This document shows positions 1 to 5,447 of a DNA stretch of 5,877 bases, one piece after another. This DNA is from Hymenobacter sp. Lineage in GTDB: Bacteria > Bacteroidota > Bacteroidia > Cytophagales > Hymenobacteraceae. Under the pieces are notes generated by a model. It did no database searches. It had not been told where the DNA came from and worked only from the letters and a program-made list of their open reading frames with translations. Numbering within the stretch: the first letter of the stretch is position 1; each line of letters starts with the position of its first letter. The stretch spans positions 1 to 5,877 of the forward strand of contig JANYFQ010000051.1 of the NCBI GenBank assembly GCA_025362615.1. Direction: 5' to 3'. The translations under genes and the position numbers were made by a program.

Positions 1-2833
1 CCAGGATGATGCCGTTGCGGACCACGATACCCAGCAAGCTGTTGATGCCCAGAAAAGCCGTCATGCCCAGCGGGTTGCCCGTTACCCAAAGGCCGAACAT
101 GGCCCCCGGCAGGCTCAAAAAGAACGTGGAGAGCACAATCAGCGCCCGGCCCACGTGGCGGAATTGCAGGAGCAGCGTCAGGAAAATCAGCAAAAAGCTC
201 AGGCCCAGGGCCATGTTGGTGGCGGGCGCGGCATCGCGGCCCGACTCGTCGTCGCCGCCGTATTCGAGGTGGGTGCCGGTCGGCAGCTTCAGCGCGTCGA
301 GCTGGGGGCGCACGTCGGCCAAAATCTGGGCGGCCACCCGGCCGAAGTCGGTGTCGCTGCTCACCGTGAGGGTCCGCAAGCCGTTGCGGCGCACGATGTT
401 GCTCAGGTGCCAGGCCGGCACCACGTCGGCCACCTGGCGCAGGGGCACCTTGGTGTTGTAAGCCGTCGTCACGTACACCTGGCTCACGTCGCTGAGCTTT
501 TGGCGGTCCTGCTCGTCGAGGCGCAGCACGATGTCCAGGGGCTTGTCGCCCTCCCAGAGCGTCGAAACCGGGTAGCCTTTAAGGCTGCCGCCCAGGGTTT
601 GGGCCACGGCTTCCTTGCTCACGCCCAGGCGGTCGGCCTCGTCGGGCTTCACGCGCACGGCCACGCCCAGGGTGGGGTTGCGCCAGTCGTCGCGCACGAA
701 GTGGGTGTTGGGCGTGGCCGCGAATATTTGCGCCACCTGCTGGCCCACGGTCCGCAGGTCGGCGGCGTCGTCGCTCACCACGCGCACTTCCAGCGGGGCC
801 TTGGTTTCCTTCCAGCTCAGGCGGCGCACCCGCACCGAGCCTTCGGGCACCACTTGCTGGAGCGAATGGGTGTATTCCTTCGCTAGCTCCACCGTGGCCT
901 CGCCGCTGACGGTGTTGATGAACACCTGGGCGTAGTTTTCGGCCGGGGCCTCGGGGGCGTAGCTGGAATAGAAGCGCGGCGAGCCCGTGCCGATAAAGCT
1001 CACCACCTGGCTGATGCGCTTGTCGCCCTTGATGGCGGCCGTCACGCGGTCCACGGCCTTTTCGGTCTGGGCCACCGGGGTGCCTTCGGGCAGCCACATT
1101 TCCAGGTTGAACTGGTCGCGCTCCGAGTAGGGCAGGTACTCAAACTTCACCTGCGAGCCGAACACGCCGGCAAACGCGAGCGAGGCGAAGCCCAGCGTCA
1201 GCACCAGCTTGGGATGGGCAAAGGCCCAGTCCACGGCCCGGTTGAAGCGGCCCTGCACCCGGTCAATCACCGAGGGCTTGGCCGCCGGCGCGTCGGGCGC
1301 GTCGGCCGCCTTGCCGTGCAGCCCCTTGCGGATGGCGAAGTAGCAAAGCGAGGGCGTGAGCAGCATCGACACCAGCAGCGAGGCCGTCAGGGCCACCGTC
1401 ACGGTGGCCGGAATGTGCAGCGAAAACTCGCGCGTCAGCCCCGTGTACACGATGGCCGAGGGCAGGAAGGCGAAGATGATGGCCGCCGTGGCCGCCAGCA
1501 CCGGCACGAACAGCGCCGTGGCCGAGCGCCAAGCGGCCTGCCAGCGGTCCATGCCCTCGTCGAGCTTCTCCACGTAGTTGTCCACCACCACGATGGCGTC
1601 GTCCACGACCATGCCTAGCACAATCACGAGCGCGGCCAGCGACACCTGCTGAATCTCCATGCCCAACATATTCAAAATGCCGAAGGTGATGAGGATGGAC
1701 AGCGGGCAGGCAATGGCCGAAATCAGCGCAATCCGCAACGGCAGCAGCAGCAGCACCACGGCAATCACCGAGGCCACGGCAATACTCAGCTCCAGGAAAA
1801 AATCCTTCAGCTTGTGGTCCACCACCCGCGGCTGACTCACGATTTGCTGCACCCGCACCCCGGCCGGAAACCGGGCTTCCACCTCCTTGATGCGGGCATC
1901 CAGCTTGTCGCCAAACCACACCATGTTGTTGCCCGGCTGCATCTCCACGGTCAGCATCACTGCCGACTGCCCGTCAATCTTGATGCGCGAGGCCAGCTCC
2001 TCGTCGCGGCGCTCCAGCCGGGCCACGTCGCGTAGCCGCACCTGGCTGCCCGAGGCCGGGTCGCTGTACACCAACTGGTTGGCCAGCGCCTCCTGCGAGC
2101 GGTACAGCCCTTCGGTGAACACCGGCACGTCGGCGCCCGGCAGGGCCAGCTCGCCGGAGTAGCCCACGTTGTTCTGGCGTTGCAACGCCTGCCCAATCAG
2201 CCCGAAGTCCAACCCGTACTGGCGCAGCCGGTCGGCCGAGGTCGTCACGTACACCTGCTCGCGCTGCTCGCCGTAGCGCCGGATTTTCGACACCTGCGGC
2301 AGGGTCTTGATGGCATCTTCCAGTTGGTCGAGGTACTCTTTCAGGTCGGCGTAGGAGCGGTCCTGGGCCGTCACGGCCAGCATCAGGGCCGCCACGTCGC
2401 CAAATTCGCCGTTCACGAACGGCCCCTGCACGCCCGGCGGCAGCGCCGGCCGGTTGGCGTTGAGGCCGTCCTGGAGCTTGGCCCAGAACTTGTCGGTGTC
2501 CGTCACCCAGTCTTGCAGGGTCACGTTCACCACCACCGCCCCGGCCTTGGTCGTGGAGTAGGTTTTCTCCTTCCGCACCTCCTTGTAGCCAAAGAGTTGC
2601 TGCTCCAGGCGCTTGGTCACCTGGTTTTCCACTTCCAGCTCGCTCGCGCCGGGGTAGGCCGCCAGCACCAGCCCCTGCCGGATGGTGATGCGCGGGTCCT
2701 CCATGCGCGGCATACTGTAAATGGCCCAGATGCCCGCCAGCGCCAGCATCAGGGTCAGGCCAAACGTGACCTGCTTGTATTTCATGGCCGCCTCAATCAG
2801 GTTGATGCGGCGCGTTTTCTTCGGGTTTTCCAT
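1..2833 (-). CDS. RND-family efflux pump permease, partial (C-terminus outside window)
   Basis: This is the inner-membrane, proton-driven pump subunit of a tripartite RND exporter, similar to AcrB and related HAE-type transporters. The frame from the ATG at 2833 stays open for 944 codons to the window edge; family members are about 1,015-1,050 residues, so roughly the last 80-100 are missing. Visible features are a basic N-terminus followed by TM1 (about residues 18-38), then MPRMEDPRI and YPGAS, typical of the start of the porter domain. TM2-TM6 lie at about 335-540. TM4 carries the proton-relay pair D411-D412 in VVDDAIVVVDN, matching AcrB D407/D408. A second TM block begins near residue 875. 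LGIVVRNGIIL at the end places R939 where AcrB has K940. The gene starts 33 bp after the adaptor gene ends, so the two are very probably co-transcribed. The substrate cannot be told from sequence; drug or amphiphile export is a family-level inference, and a metal (CusA-like) role is less likely. Confidence 0.95.
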   Translation of the reverse strand, partial: MENPKKTRRINLIEAAMKYKQVTFGLTLMLALAGIWAIYSMPRMEDPRITIRQGLVLAAYPGASELEVENQVTKRLEQQLFGYKEVRKEKTYSTTKAGAVVVNVTLQDWVTDTDKFWAKLQDGLNANRPALPPGVQGPFVNGEFGDVAALMLAVTAQDRSYADLKEYLDQLEDAIKTLPQVSKIRRYGEQREQVYVTTSADRLRQYGLDFGLIGQALQRQNNVGYSGELALPGADVPVFTEGLYRSQEALANQLVYSDPASGSQVRLRDVARLERRDEELASRIKIDGQSAVMLTVEMQPGNNMVWFGDKLDARIKEVEARFPAGVRVQQIVSQPRVVDHKLKDFFLELSIAVASVIAVVLLLLPLRIALISAIACPLSILITFGILNMLGMEIQQVSLAALVIVLGMVVDDAIVVVDNYVEKLDEGMDRWQAAWRSATALFVPVLAATAAIIFAFLPSAIVYTGLTREFSLHIPATVTVALTASLLVSMLLTPSLCYFAIRKGLHGKAADAPDAPAAKPSVIDRVQGRFNRAVDWAFAHPKLVLTLGFASLAFAGVFGSQVKFEYLPYSERDQFNLEMWLPEGTPVAQTEKAVDRVTAAIKGDKRISQVVSFIGTGSPRFYSSYAPEAPAENYAQVFINTVSGEATVELAKEYTHSLQQVVPEGSVRVRRLSWKETKAPLEVRVVSDDAADLRTVGQQVAQIFAATPNTHFVRDDWRNPTLGVAVRVKPDEADRLGVSKEAVAQTLGGSLKGYPVSTLWEGDKPLDIVLRLDEQDRQKLSDVSQVYVTTAYNTKVPLRQVADVVPAWHLSNIVRRNGLRTLTVSSDTDFGRVAAQILADVRPQLDALKLPTGTHLEYGGDDESGRDAAPATNMALGLSFLLIFLTLLLQFRHVGRALIVLSTFFLSLPGAMFGLWVTGNPLGMTAFLGINSLLGIVVRNGIIL

Positions 2834-2842
2834 GACCAAAAA

Positions 2843-2865
2843 AGCTGAAAAGGGGAGCTGAAAAG
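2843..2865. repeat. 10-bp tandem direct repeat in the adaptor-permease gap
   Basis: The sequence agctgaaaag occurs twice (2843-2852 and 2856-2865) separated by ggg, filling most of the 33-bp gap between the adaptor stop and the permease start. It is seen directly. It may be chance or a slippage product; no function is assigned. Confidence 0.5.
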
Positions 2866-2866
2866 A

Positions 2867-3946
2867 TTACTGAATCACGCGGATGGCCTGCCCGTCGTGC
2901 AGCCGCTGCTGCCCGGCCACCACCACCCGCTCGTTGGCCGCCAGGCCCTGGGCCACCACCACTTGGTTGCCCTGCACCGGCCCCAGCACCACCCGGCGGC
3001 GGCGGGCCGTGTGGGTCGCCGCGTCGGCCACGTACACCACGCTCGCGCCGTCGGCCTCCTGCACCACCAGTTGCGGGGCCACCGCCACCACCGGGGCCGC
3101 CGGCCCGGCCGGCAGCGGAATCCGCAGGCTGGCCAGCATCCCCGGCAGCAGGTGCAGGCCGGGGTTGGGCAGCAGCACCTTCACATAAAAGCTGCGCGAA
3201 GCCGCATCGGCCACCGGGTTGATGACCTGCACCGTGCCCCGCACCTCACGCCCCAGCGCCGGCACCAGTACCCGCACGGCCGCGCCCCGCACCATGCGGC
3301 CAATCTCGGCCTCCGGCACCACCGCCCGCGCAAACACCTGCGCGGTCTTAATCAGGCTGAACGCCGGCGCACCCGGCATCGCCGCCACGCCCGGCTCCAC
3401 CAGTTTGGCCGCCACCAGCCCTGCGAACGGTGCCCGCAACCCAGTGTCAGCCAGGTGCTTGCGGGCCACGCGGGCACTGGCTTCGGCCCGCTGCAAGCCG
3501 GCGGTGGCCTGCACCAGTTCCCGCTCCGTCAGGCTCTCGGCCTTGAAGAGCTGCTGCGAGCGCCGGGCGTTGTCGCGGGCCTCCAGCACCGAAGCGTCGG
3601 CCCCGGCCAGCAGCCCGGCGTATTCCTCGGGGTTGAGGGTGGCCAGCAACTGACCGGCCCGCACCGGGTCGCCCTCGCGCACCAGCACTTGCTGCACCGC
3701 CCCGGCCACGTTGAAGGCCAGACTGGCCGTGTTCTCGGCCTCAATGGTGCCGCTGTAAGTCTGCTCGGCAGCGCCGGTGCTCGTACCAACGGCCTGCACC
3801 TGCACGGCCACCGCCTCGGCGCGTTGGGGGGTGGCTGCCTGGGCGGTGCCCGCCGTTGGCTGGTCGGCAGCGGATTTGGAGCAAGCCGCTACGCCCAGCA
3901 ACAGGACGCTGGCGACCAAATGAATGGGTTTGGGGGAAGTGGGCAT
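2867..3946 (-). CDS. RND efflux periplasmic adaptor subunit, lipoprotein (HlyD/AcrA family)
   Basis: This 359-residue membrane-fusion protein would link the RND pump to an outer-membrane channel. From the ATG at 3946 the N-terminus is a lipoprotein signal: K6 and H9, a hydrophobic stretch, then lipobox GVAAC with lipidated C22. Residues 23-60 are a low-complexity Ala/Thr/Gln linker. The first half of the lipoyl/barrel-sandwich domain is at about 66-104 (AFNVAGAVQQVLVREGDPV). A helical hairpin rich in Ala, Arg and Glu spans about 105-165, and the second lipoyl half (LRAPFAGLV) is near 168-198. Beta-barrel and membrane-proximal domains follow, ending in IRVIQ. The size is normal for the family. 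The frame is open further upstream, with ATGs at 4000 (18 residues longer) and 4093 (49 longer). I prefer 3946 because it puts the lipobox at the usual distance, but 4000 is possible and no Shine-Dalgarno sequence decides. The gene is the first of a two-gene unit with the permease, behind two putative TetR operators. Confidence 0.93.
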   Translation of the reverse strand: MPTSPKPIHLVASVLLLGVAACSKSAADQPTAGTAQAATPQRAEAVAVQVQAVGTSTGAAEQTYSGTIEAENTASLAFNVAGAVQQVLVREGDPVRAGQLLATLNPEEYAGLLAGADASVLEARDNARRSQQLFKAESLTERELVQATAGLQRAEASARVARKHLADTGLRAPFAGLVAAKLVEPGVAAMPGAPAFSLIKTAQVFARAVVPEAEIGRMVRGAAVRVLVPALGREVRGTVQVINPVADAASRSFYVKVLLPNPGLHLLPGMLASLRIPLPAGPAAPVVAVAPQLVVQEADGASVVYVADAATHTARRRRVVLGPVQGNQVVVAQGLAANERVVVAGQQRLHDGQAIRVIQ

Positions 3947-4004
3947 TGGAGAAAAGGGTTTGAAGGTTTGACTTGATGGCAGAAATTTACTTTTGTTCAT
4001 AAAA

Positions 4005-4017
4005 TGACTGTTAGTCC
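4005..4017. promoter_or_regulatory. Putative TetR operator 1 (upstream of adaptor)
   Basis: The site reads TGACTGTTAGTCC and contains the inverted repeat GACT-gtt-AGTC. It is the copy nearest the adaptor gene, ending 5 bp before the alternative ATG at 4000 on the minus strand. It shares TGACTnnnnGTCC with two other sites near 4105 and 4823. Assignment to the adjacent TetR protein is inferred from this repetition and position. Confidence 0.6.
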
Positions 4018-4104
4018 GACTACGCAAAAAAAAGTCGGTTGTTGGAGCGTGGACAACCAGGGAGAGCAGCAAAAGAAGCAGTTTGGGAATCATAATCCAT
4101 AAAG

Positions 4105-4117
4105 TGACTGACGGTCC
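4105..4117. promoter_or_regulatory. Putative TetR operator 2 (upstream of adaptor)
   Basis: The site reads TGACTGACGGTCC, exactly 100 bp from operator 1, with GGTCCAAA on its right as in the tetR-proximal site. Read on the minus strand it is preceded by ACATTTTG, a weak two-mismatch match to the TAnnTTTG -7 element at the place where the tetR site has a perfect one. The efflux operon promoter therefore probably lies here, just past the tetR terminator. Binding would then block transcription start. Confidence 0.65.
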
Positions 4118-4129
4118 AAAATGTTTTAG

Positions 4130-4154
4130 AAAAAAGGGCATCGCCCCTTTTTTT
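4130..4154 (-). terminator. Intrinsic terminator after tetR
   Basis: A 9-bp stem AAAAAAGGG (4130-4138) / CCCTTTTTT (4145-4153) closes a 6-nt loop; on the minus strand the 3' side of the stem is a run of six U. It lies 22 bp past the tetR stop codon. Because it has A and T runs on both flanks it could act in both directions. It separates tetR from the adaptor and implies that the adaptor has its own promoter. Confidence 0.65.
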
Positions 4155-4175
4155 CTTGATTATCCGCCAGTCGGG

Positions 4176-4802
4176 CTATTTTGAAACCTGCAAACCGCCT
4201 TTCAGGGCTGCCAAGTAGGTGTCAAATAACTCGTTGATGTCGATGTGCATATCCTCTCTGAGATAATGGCCCTTGCTGACGATGAACTGCATGATGCCGT
4301 AGGAACCCGCCCACAGCGTATTGGCCAGCAGTTCCGTTTTGAGGTCAGTCCGAATGGAGCCGTCTTGCTTGCCTTCGTCCATCAGTTCCATCACGAGCTG
4401 GTAAATGGCGTGGCTCGTTTCGTACACCACCGCCGGGTTGGTGCTGGTGAAGGGCGACTCAAAAAAGGCAATGAAGCCAAAGTAAACAGGGTTGGCCACC
4501 ACAAATTCGTAGTACGACCGGGTGAAGCGCAGGATTTTGTCGAGGCCGCTACCGTCGCCTTGCACCGCCTGCACAAAATGCTGGTGCAGCTCCTGCAACG
4601 CCTGCTCGTTGATGGCCAGCAGAATATCCTCCTTGCTGCGGTAATGTCGGTAAAGGGTACCCTTGCCCAACTCGGCCTCGGCGGCGATGTCGTCAATGGT
4701 GGCCACCACGATGCCCTTGGCCAGGAAGACCTTCTTGGCCGCCGCTAATATGGTCACCTCTCGGTGAACTTTTTCGCGTTGCTTACGTTCCAGAACTCCC
4801 AT
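4176..4802 (-). CDS. TetR/AcrR-family transcriptional repressor
   Basis: This is a 208-residue DNA-binding regulator of normal family length. Residues about 15-61 form the TetR-type helix-turn-helix: ILAAAKKVFLAKG (helix 1), TIDDIAAEAELGKGTLYRHY (helices 2-3, with the hallmark G-x-x-YRHY turn) and SKEDIL. The rest is an all-helical ligand-binding and dimerisation domain whose ligand cannot be deduced. The N-terminus is basic (ERKQREKVHRE). The ATG at 4802 is chosen because it follows the operator and -7 box closely; the ATG at 4818 is out of frame. It stands directly upstream of an RND efflux operon in the same orientation, as AcrR/NalC-like local repressors often do. A copy of the operator motif overlaps its own promoter, so it is probably autoregulated and released by a pump substrate. 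Confidence 0.95.
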   Translation of the reverse strand: MGVLERKQREKVHREVTILAAAKKVFLAKGIVVATIDDIAAEAELGKGTLYRHYRSKEDILLAINEQALQELHQHFVQAVQGDGSGLDKILRFTRSYYEFVVANPVYFGFIAFFESPFTSTNPAVVYETSHAIYQLVMELMDEGKQDGSIRTDLKTELLANTLWAGSYGIMQFIVSKGHYLREDMHIDINELFDTYLAALKGGLQVSK

Positions 4803-4822
4803 TTTCGTAGCTGGTCATTTTG

Positions 4823-4835
4823 TGACTAACGGTCC
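4823..4835. promoter_or_regulatory. Putative TetR operator 3 (tetR autoregulation)
   Basis: The site reads TGACTAACGGTCC, 21 bp upstream of the tetR start codon. It overlaps the end of a perfect minus-strand -7 element. The flanks extend the symmetry partly (ATTTTG on the left, CAAAGAT on the right), as expected for a TetR-family dimer site of 20 bp or more. The overlap suggests repression by blocking RNA polymerase. Confidence 0.68.
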
Positions 4836-4842
4836 AAAGATA
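4835..4842 (-). promoter_or_regulatory. tetR promoter -7 element
   Basis: On the minus strand the bases read TATCTTTG, an exact match to the Bacteroidota TAnnTTTG consensus, about 33 bp before the tetR start codon. I see no good TTG -33 element 19-23 bp upstream, so the promoter may be weak. Confidence 0.6.
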
Positions 4843-5068
4843 CGAAAAGTTTTTGAATCCGGTGTTTTGGTGAAACATTTTTCTTTGGAGCCACTACCCA
4901 ATCCAGCGCGGTACCGGACGAGTAGTCGTCAATTACTCGCCGTCTAATTCTCAGGCTGTCATTTTGACTTTAGGCGAAGCAGGTGGCCAGTCCCAAACCC
5001 GCAGTACAAGTTGGGTATGCGGACTGGGGCGGCGGACCTCTCTGTTAAGATGGAAACACCGGATGCCC
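4843..5068. other. Intergenic stretch without supported genes
   Basis: Between the tetR promoter and the terminator of the tRNA-like unit I find no convincing coding frame and no RNA gene. The only structure is a small inverted repeat, CGAGTA (4919-4924) / TACTCG (4934-4939), with a 9-nt loop and no U run. It is too weak to call a terminator. Confidence 0.5.
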
Positions 5069-5069
5069 G

Positions 5070-5113
5070 AAAAAACGAAGAGGCGGCACCCACCCAGGTA
5101 CCGCCTCATTCGT
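5070..5113 (-). terminator. Intrinsic terminator of the tRNA-like transcription unit
   Basis: A long GC-rich hairpin: ACGAA (5075-5079) pairs with TTCGT (5109-5113) and GAGGCGG (5080-5086) with CCGCCTC (5101-5107), with one bulged base at 5108 and three further possible pairs inside the loop. Six A at 5070-5075 become a U run directly after the stem on the minus strand. It lies 67 nt past the 3' end of the tRNA-like gene and fits it in orientation. Confidence 0.8.
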
Positions 5114-5179
5114 GTGGGCAACGCATCCACCCAGATGCCTTGCGCCGTTTCCCCTCTTCTTCTCCTCTTCCAACCTCGG

Positions 5180-5294
5180 CTGTAGCGGAAGGACTTGAAC
5201 CTCCACGAAGTAGTTAGCCGGCAACGAAGCCGATTTCTCCCAAACCTTCACCCCCGAGATAGGAGGGTATGTCTGCCAGTTTCACCACGCTACA
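5180..5294 (-). tRNA. Unusual tRNA-like gene, class II, 46-nt variable region, apparent anticodon AUC
   Basis: The minus strand folds into a complete cloverleaf. The acceptor stem is 7 perfect pairs (TGTAGCG / CGCTACA). T8-G9 follow. The D arm, GTG...CAT with loop AAACTGGCAGA, has the conserved GG and is very close to bacterial tRNA-Leu. After A26 comes a 5-bp anticodon stem (CCCTC / GGGGG) with the 7-nt loop CTATCTC. The T arm is GGAGG-TTCAAGT-CCTTC with a canonical loop. The discriminator is G (5180), followed by CCG, so CCA is not encoded. The variable region is 46 nt against about 12-20 in Leu or Ser tRNAs; it can form GAAG/CTTC enclosing TCGGC-TTCGTT-GCCGG. U33 is present, but the anticodon reads AUC (nominally GAU, Asp) and position 37 is U instead of a purine. 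G73 argues against charging by LeuRS. A functional but divergent tRNA, a tRNA-derived regulatory RNA or a decaying tRNA-Leu are all possible. That it is tRNA-like is secure; its decoding role is not. Confidence 0.8.
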
Positions 5295-5329
5295 GTATTT
5301 ATTCGTCAGCCATTCGCTTCTGAACGCTG

Positions 5330-5361
5330 CAAAGGTAGTGATAAGTCGCGGTTGATTGCAA
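5330..5361 (-). promoter_or_regulatory. Promoter of the tRNA-like gene
   Basis: On the minus strand a TTG (5359-5361) is followed after 21 nt by TACCTTTG (5330-5337), an exact TAnnTTTG -7 element. Transcription would begin near 5323-5326, about 30 nt before the mature 5' end at 5294. Spacing and both elements fit the Bacteroidota housekeeping sigma factor. Confidence 0.72.
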
Positions 5362-5386
5362 GTTTTTAGCGGTTTTTCCTTAAAAT

Positions 5387-5420
5387 TTGCAATAAGTTAA
5401 ATTTTCGTGCCTTAACTTTG
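5387..5420 (+). promoter_or_regulatory. Promoter of the Lrp/AsnC-family gene
   Basis: TTTG (TTG at 5387-5389) and an exact -7 element TAACTTTG (5413-5420) are separated by 23 nt, at the long end of the usual range. Start of transcription near 5425 would leave a leader of about 23 nt to the ATG at 5448, or about 11 nt to the one at 5436. This favours 5448 slightly. Confidence 0.62.
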
Positions 5421-5447
5421 CAGCCCCTTCAATTCATGGCTTTTAAT

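Larger units (their letters stand above)
3947..4129 (-). other. Leader region of the efflux operon with in-frame signal-peptide-like segment
   Basis: This gap separates the tetR terminator from the adaptor start. It carries two copies of the putative TetR operator. The adaptor reading frame continues through it without a stop. From an ATG at 4093 it would encode MIPKLLLLLLSLVVHAPTT, which looks like a cleavable Sec signal, followed by about 30 residues of no clear family and then the adaptor lipoprotein signal. Two export signals in series would be unusual, so this may be the relic of another gene (for example an outer-membrane channel start) joined by deletion, or simply an untranslated leader. 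A second, out-of-frame ATG at 4100 gives only 26 codons. Confidence 0.4.

Noticed and set aside
155..886. Long plus-strand open frame inside the permease region
   Set aside because: It is antisense to the well-supported permease frame. Its His/Ala/Arg/Gly-rich translation has no domain and is a by-product of high GC content.
579..1919. Minus-strand open frames at 579-1097 and 1263-1919
   Set aside because: They are in a different frame from the permease, which runs unbroken through the same bases with clear RND motifs.
2180..3976. Plus-strand open frames at 2180-2848 and 2897-3976
   Set aside because: These are antisense to the permease and adaptor genes, with compositionally biased, domain-free translations.
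3947..4141. Adaptor start at the ATG at 4141
   Set aside because: That codon lies inside the terminator hairpin and upstream of the putative promoter and operator 2, so it would not be on the operon transcript.
4245..4748. Plus-strand open frame opposite tetR
   Set aside because: It is antisense to a complete TetR gene and has no recognisable domain.
5211..5222. Short resemblance to a 16S rRNA segment (GCCGGCTAACT on the minus strand)
   Set aside because: The match is about 11 bases with no rRNA context on either side; it is treated as chance.
4964..5251. Short open frames around the tRNA-like gene and its terminator
   Set aside because: They run through the terminator hairpin and the tRNA-like arms, and the structured RNA explains the sequence better.
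5180..5294. tmRNA, selenocysteine tRNA or group I intron-containing tRNA
   Set aside because: It is far too short for tmRNA or for a tRNA with a group I intron. The anticodon is not UCA and the acceptor/T arms are 7 and 5 bp, not the 8 bp acceptor stem of tRNA-Sec.
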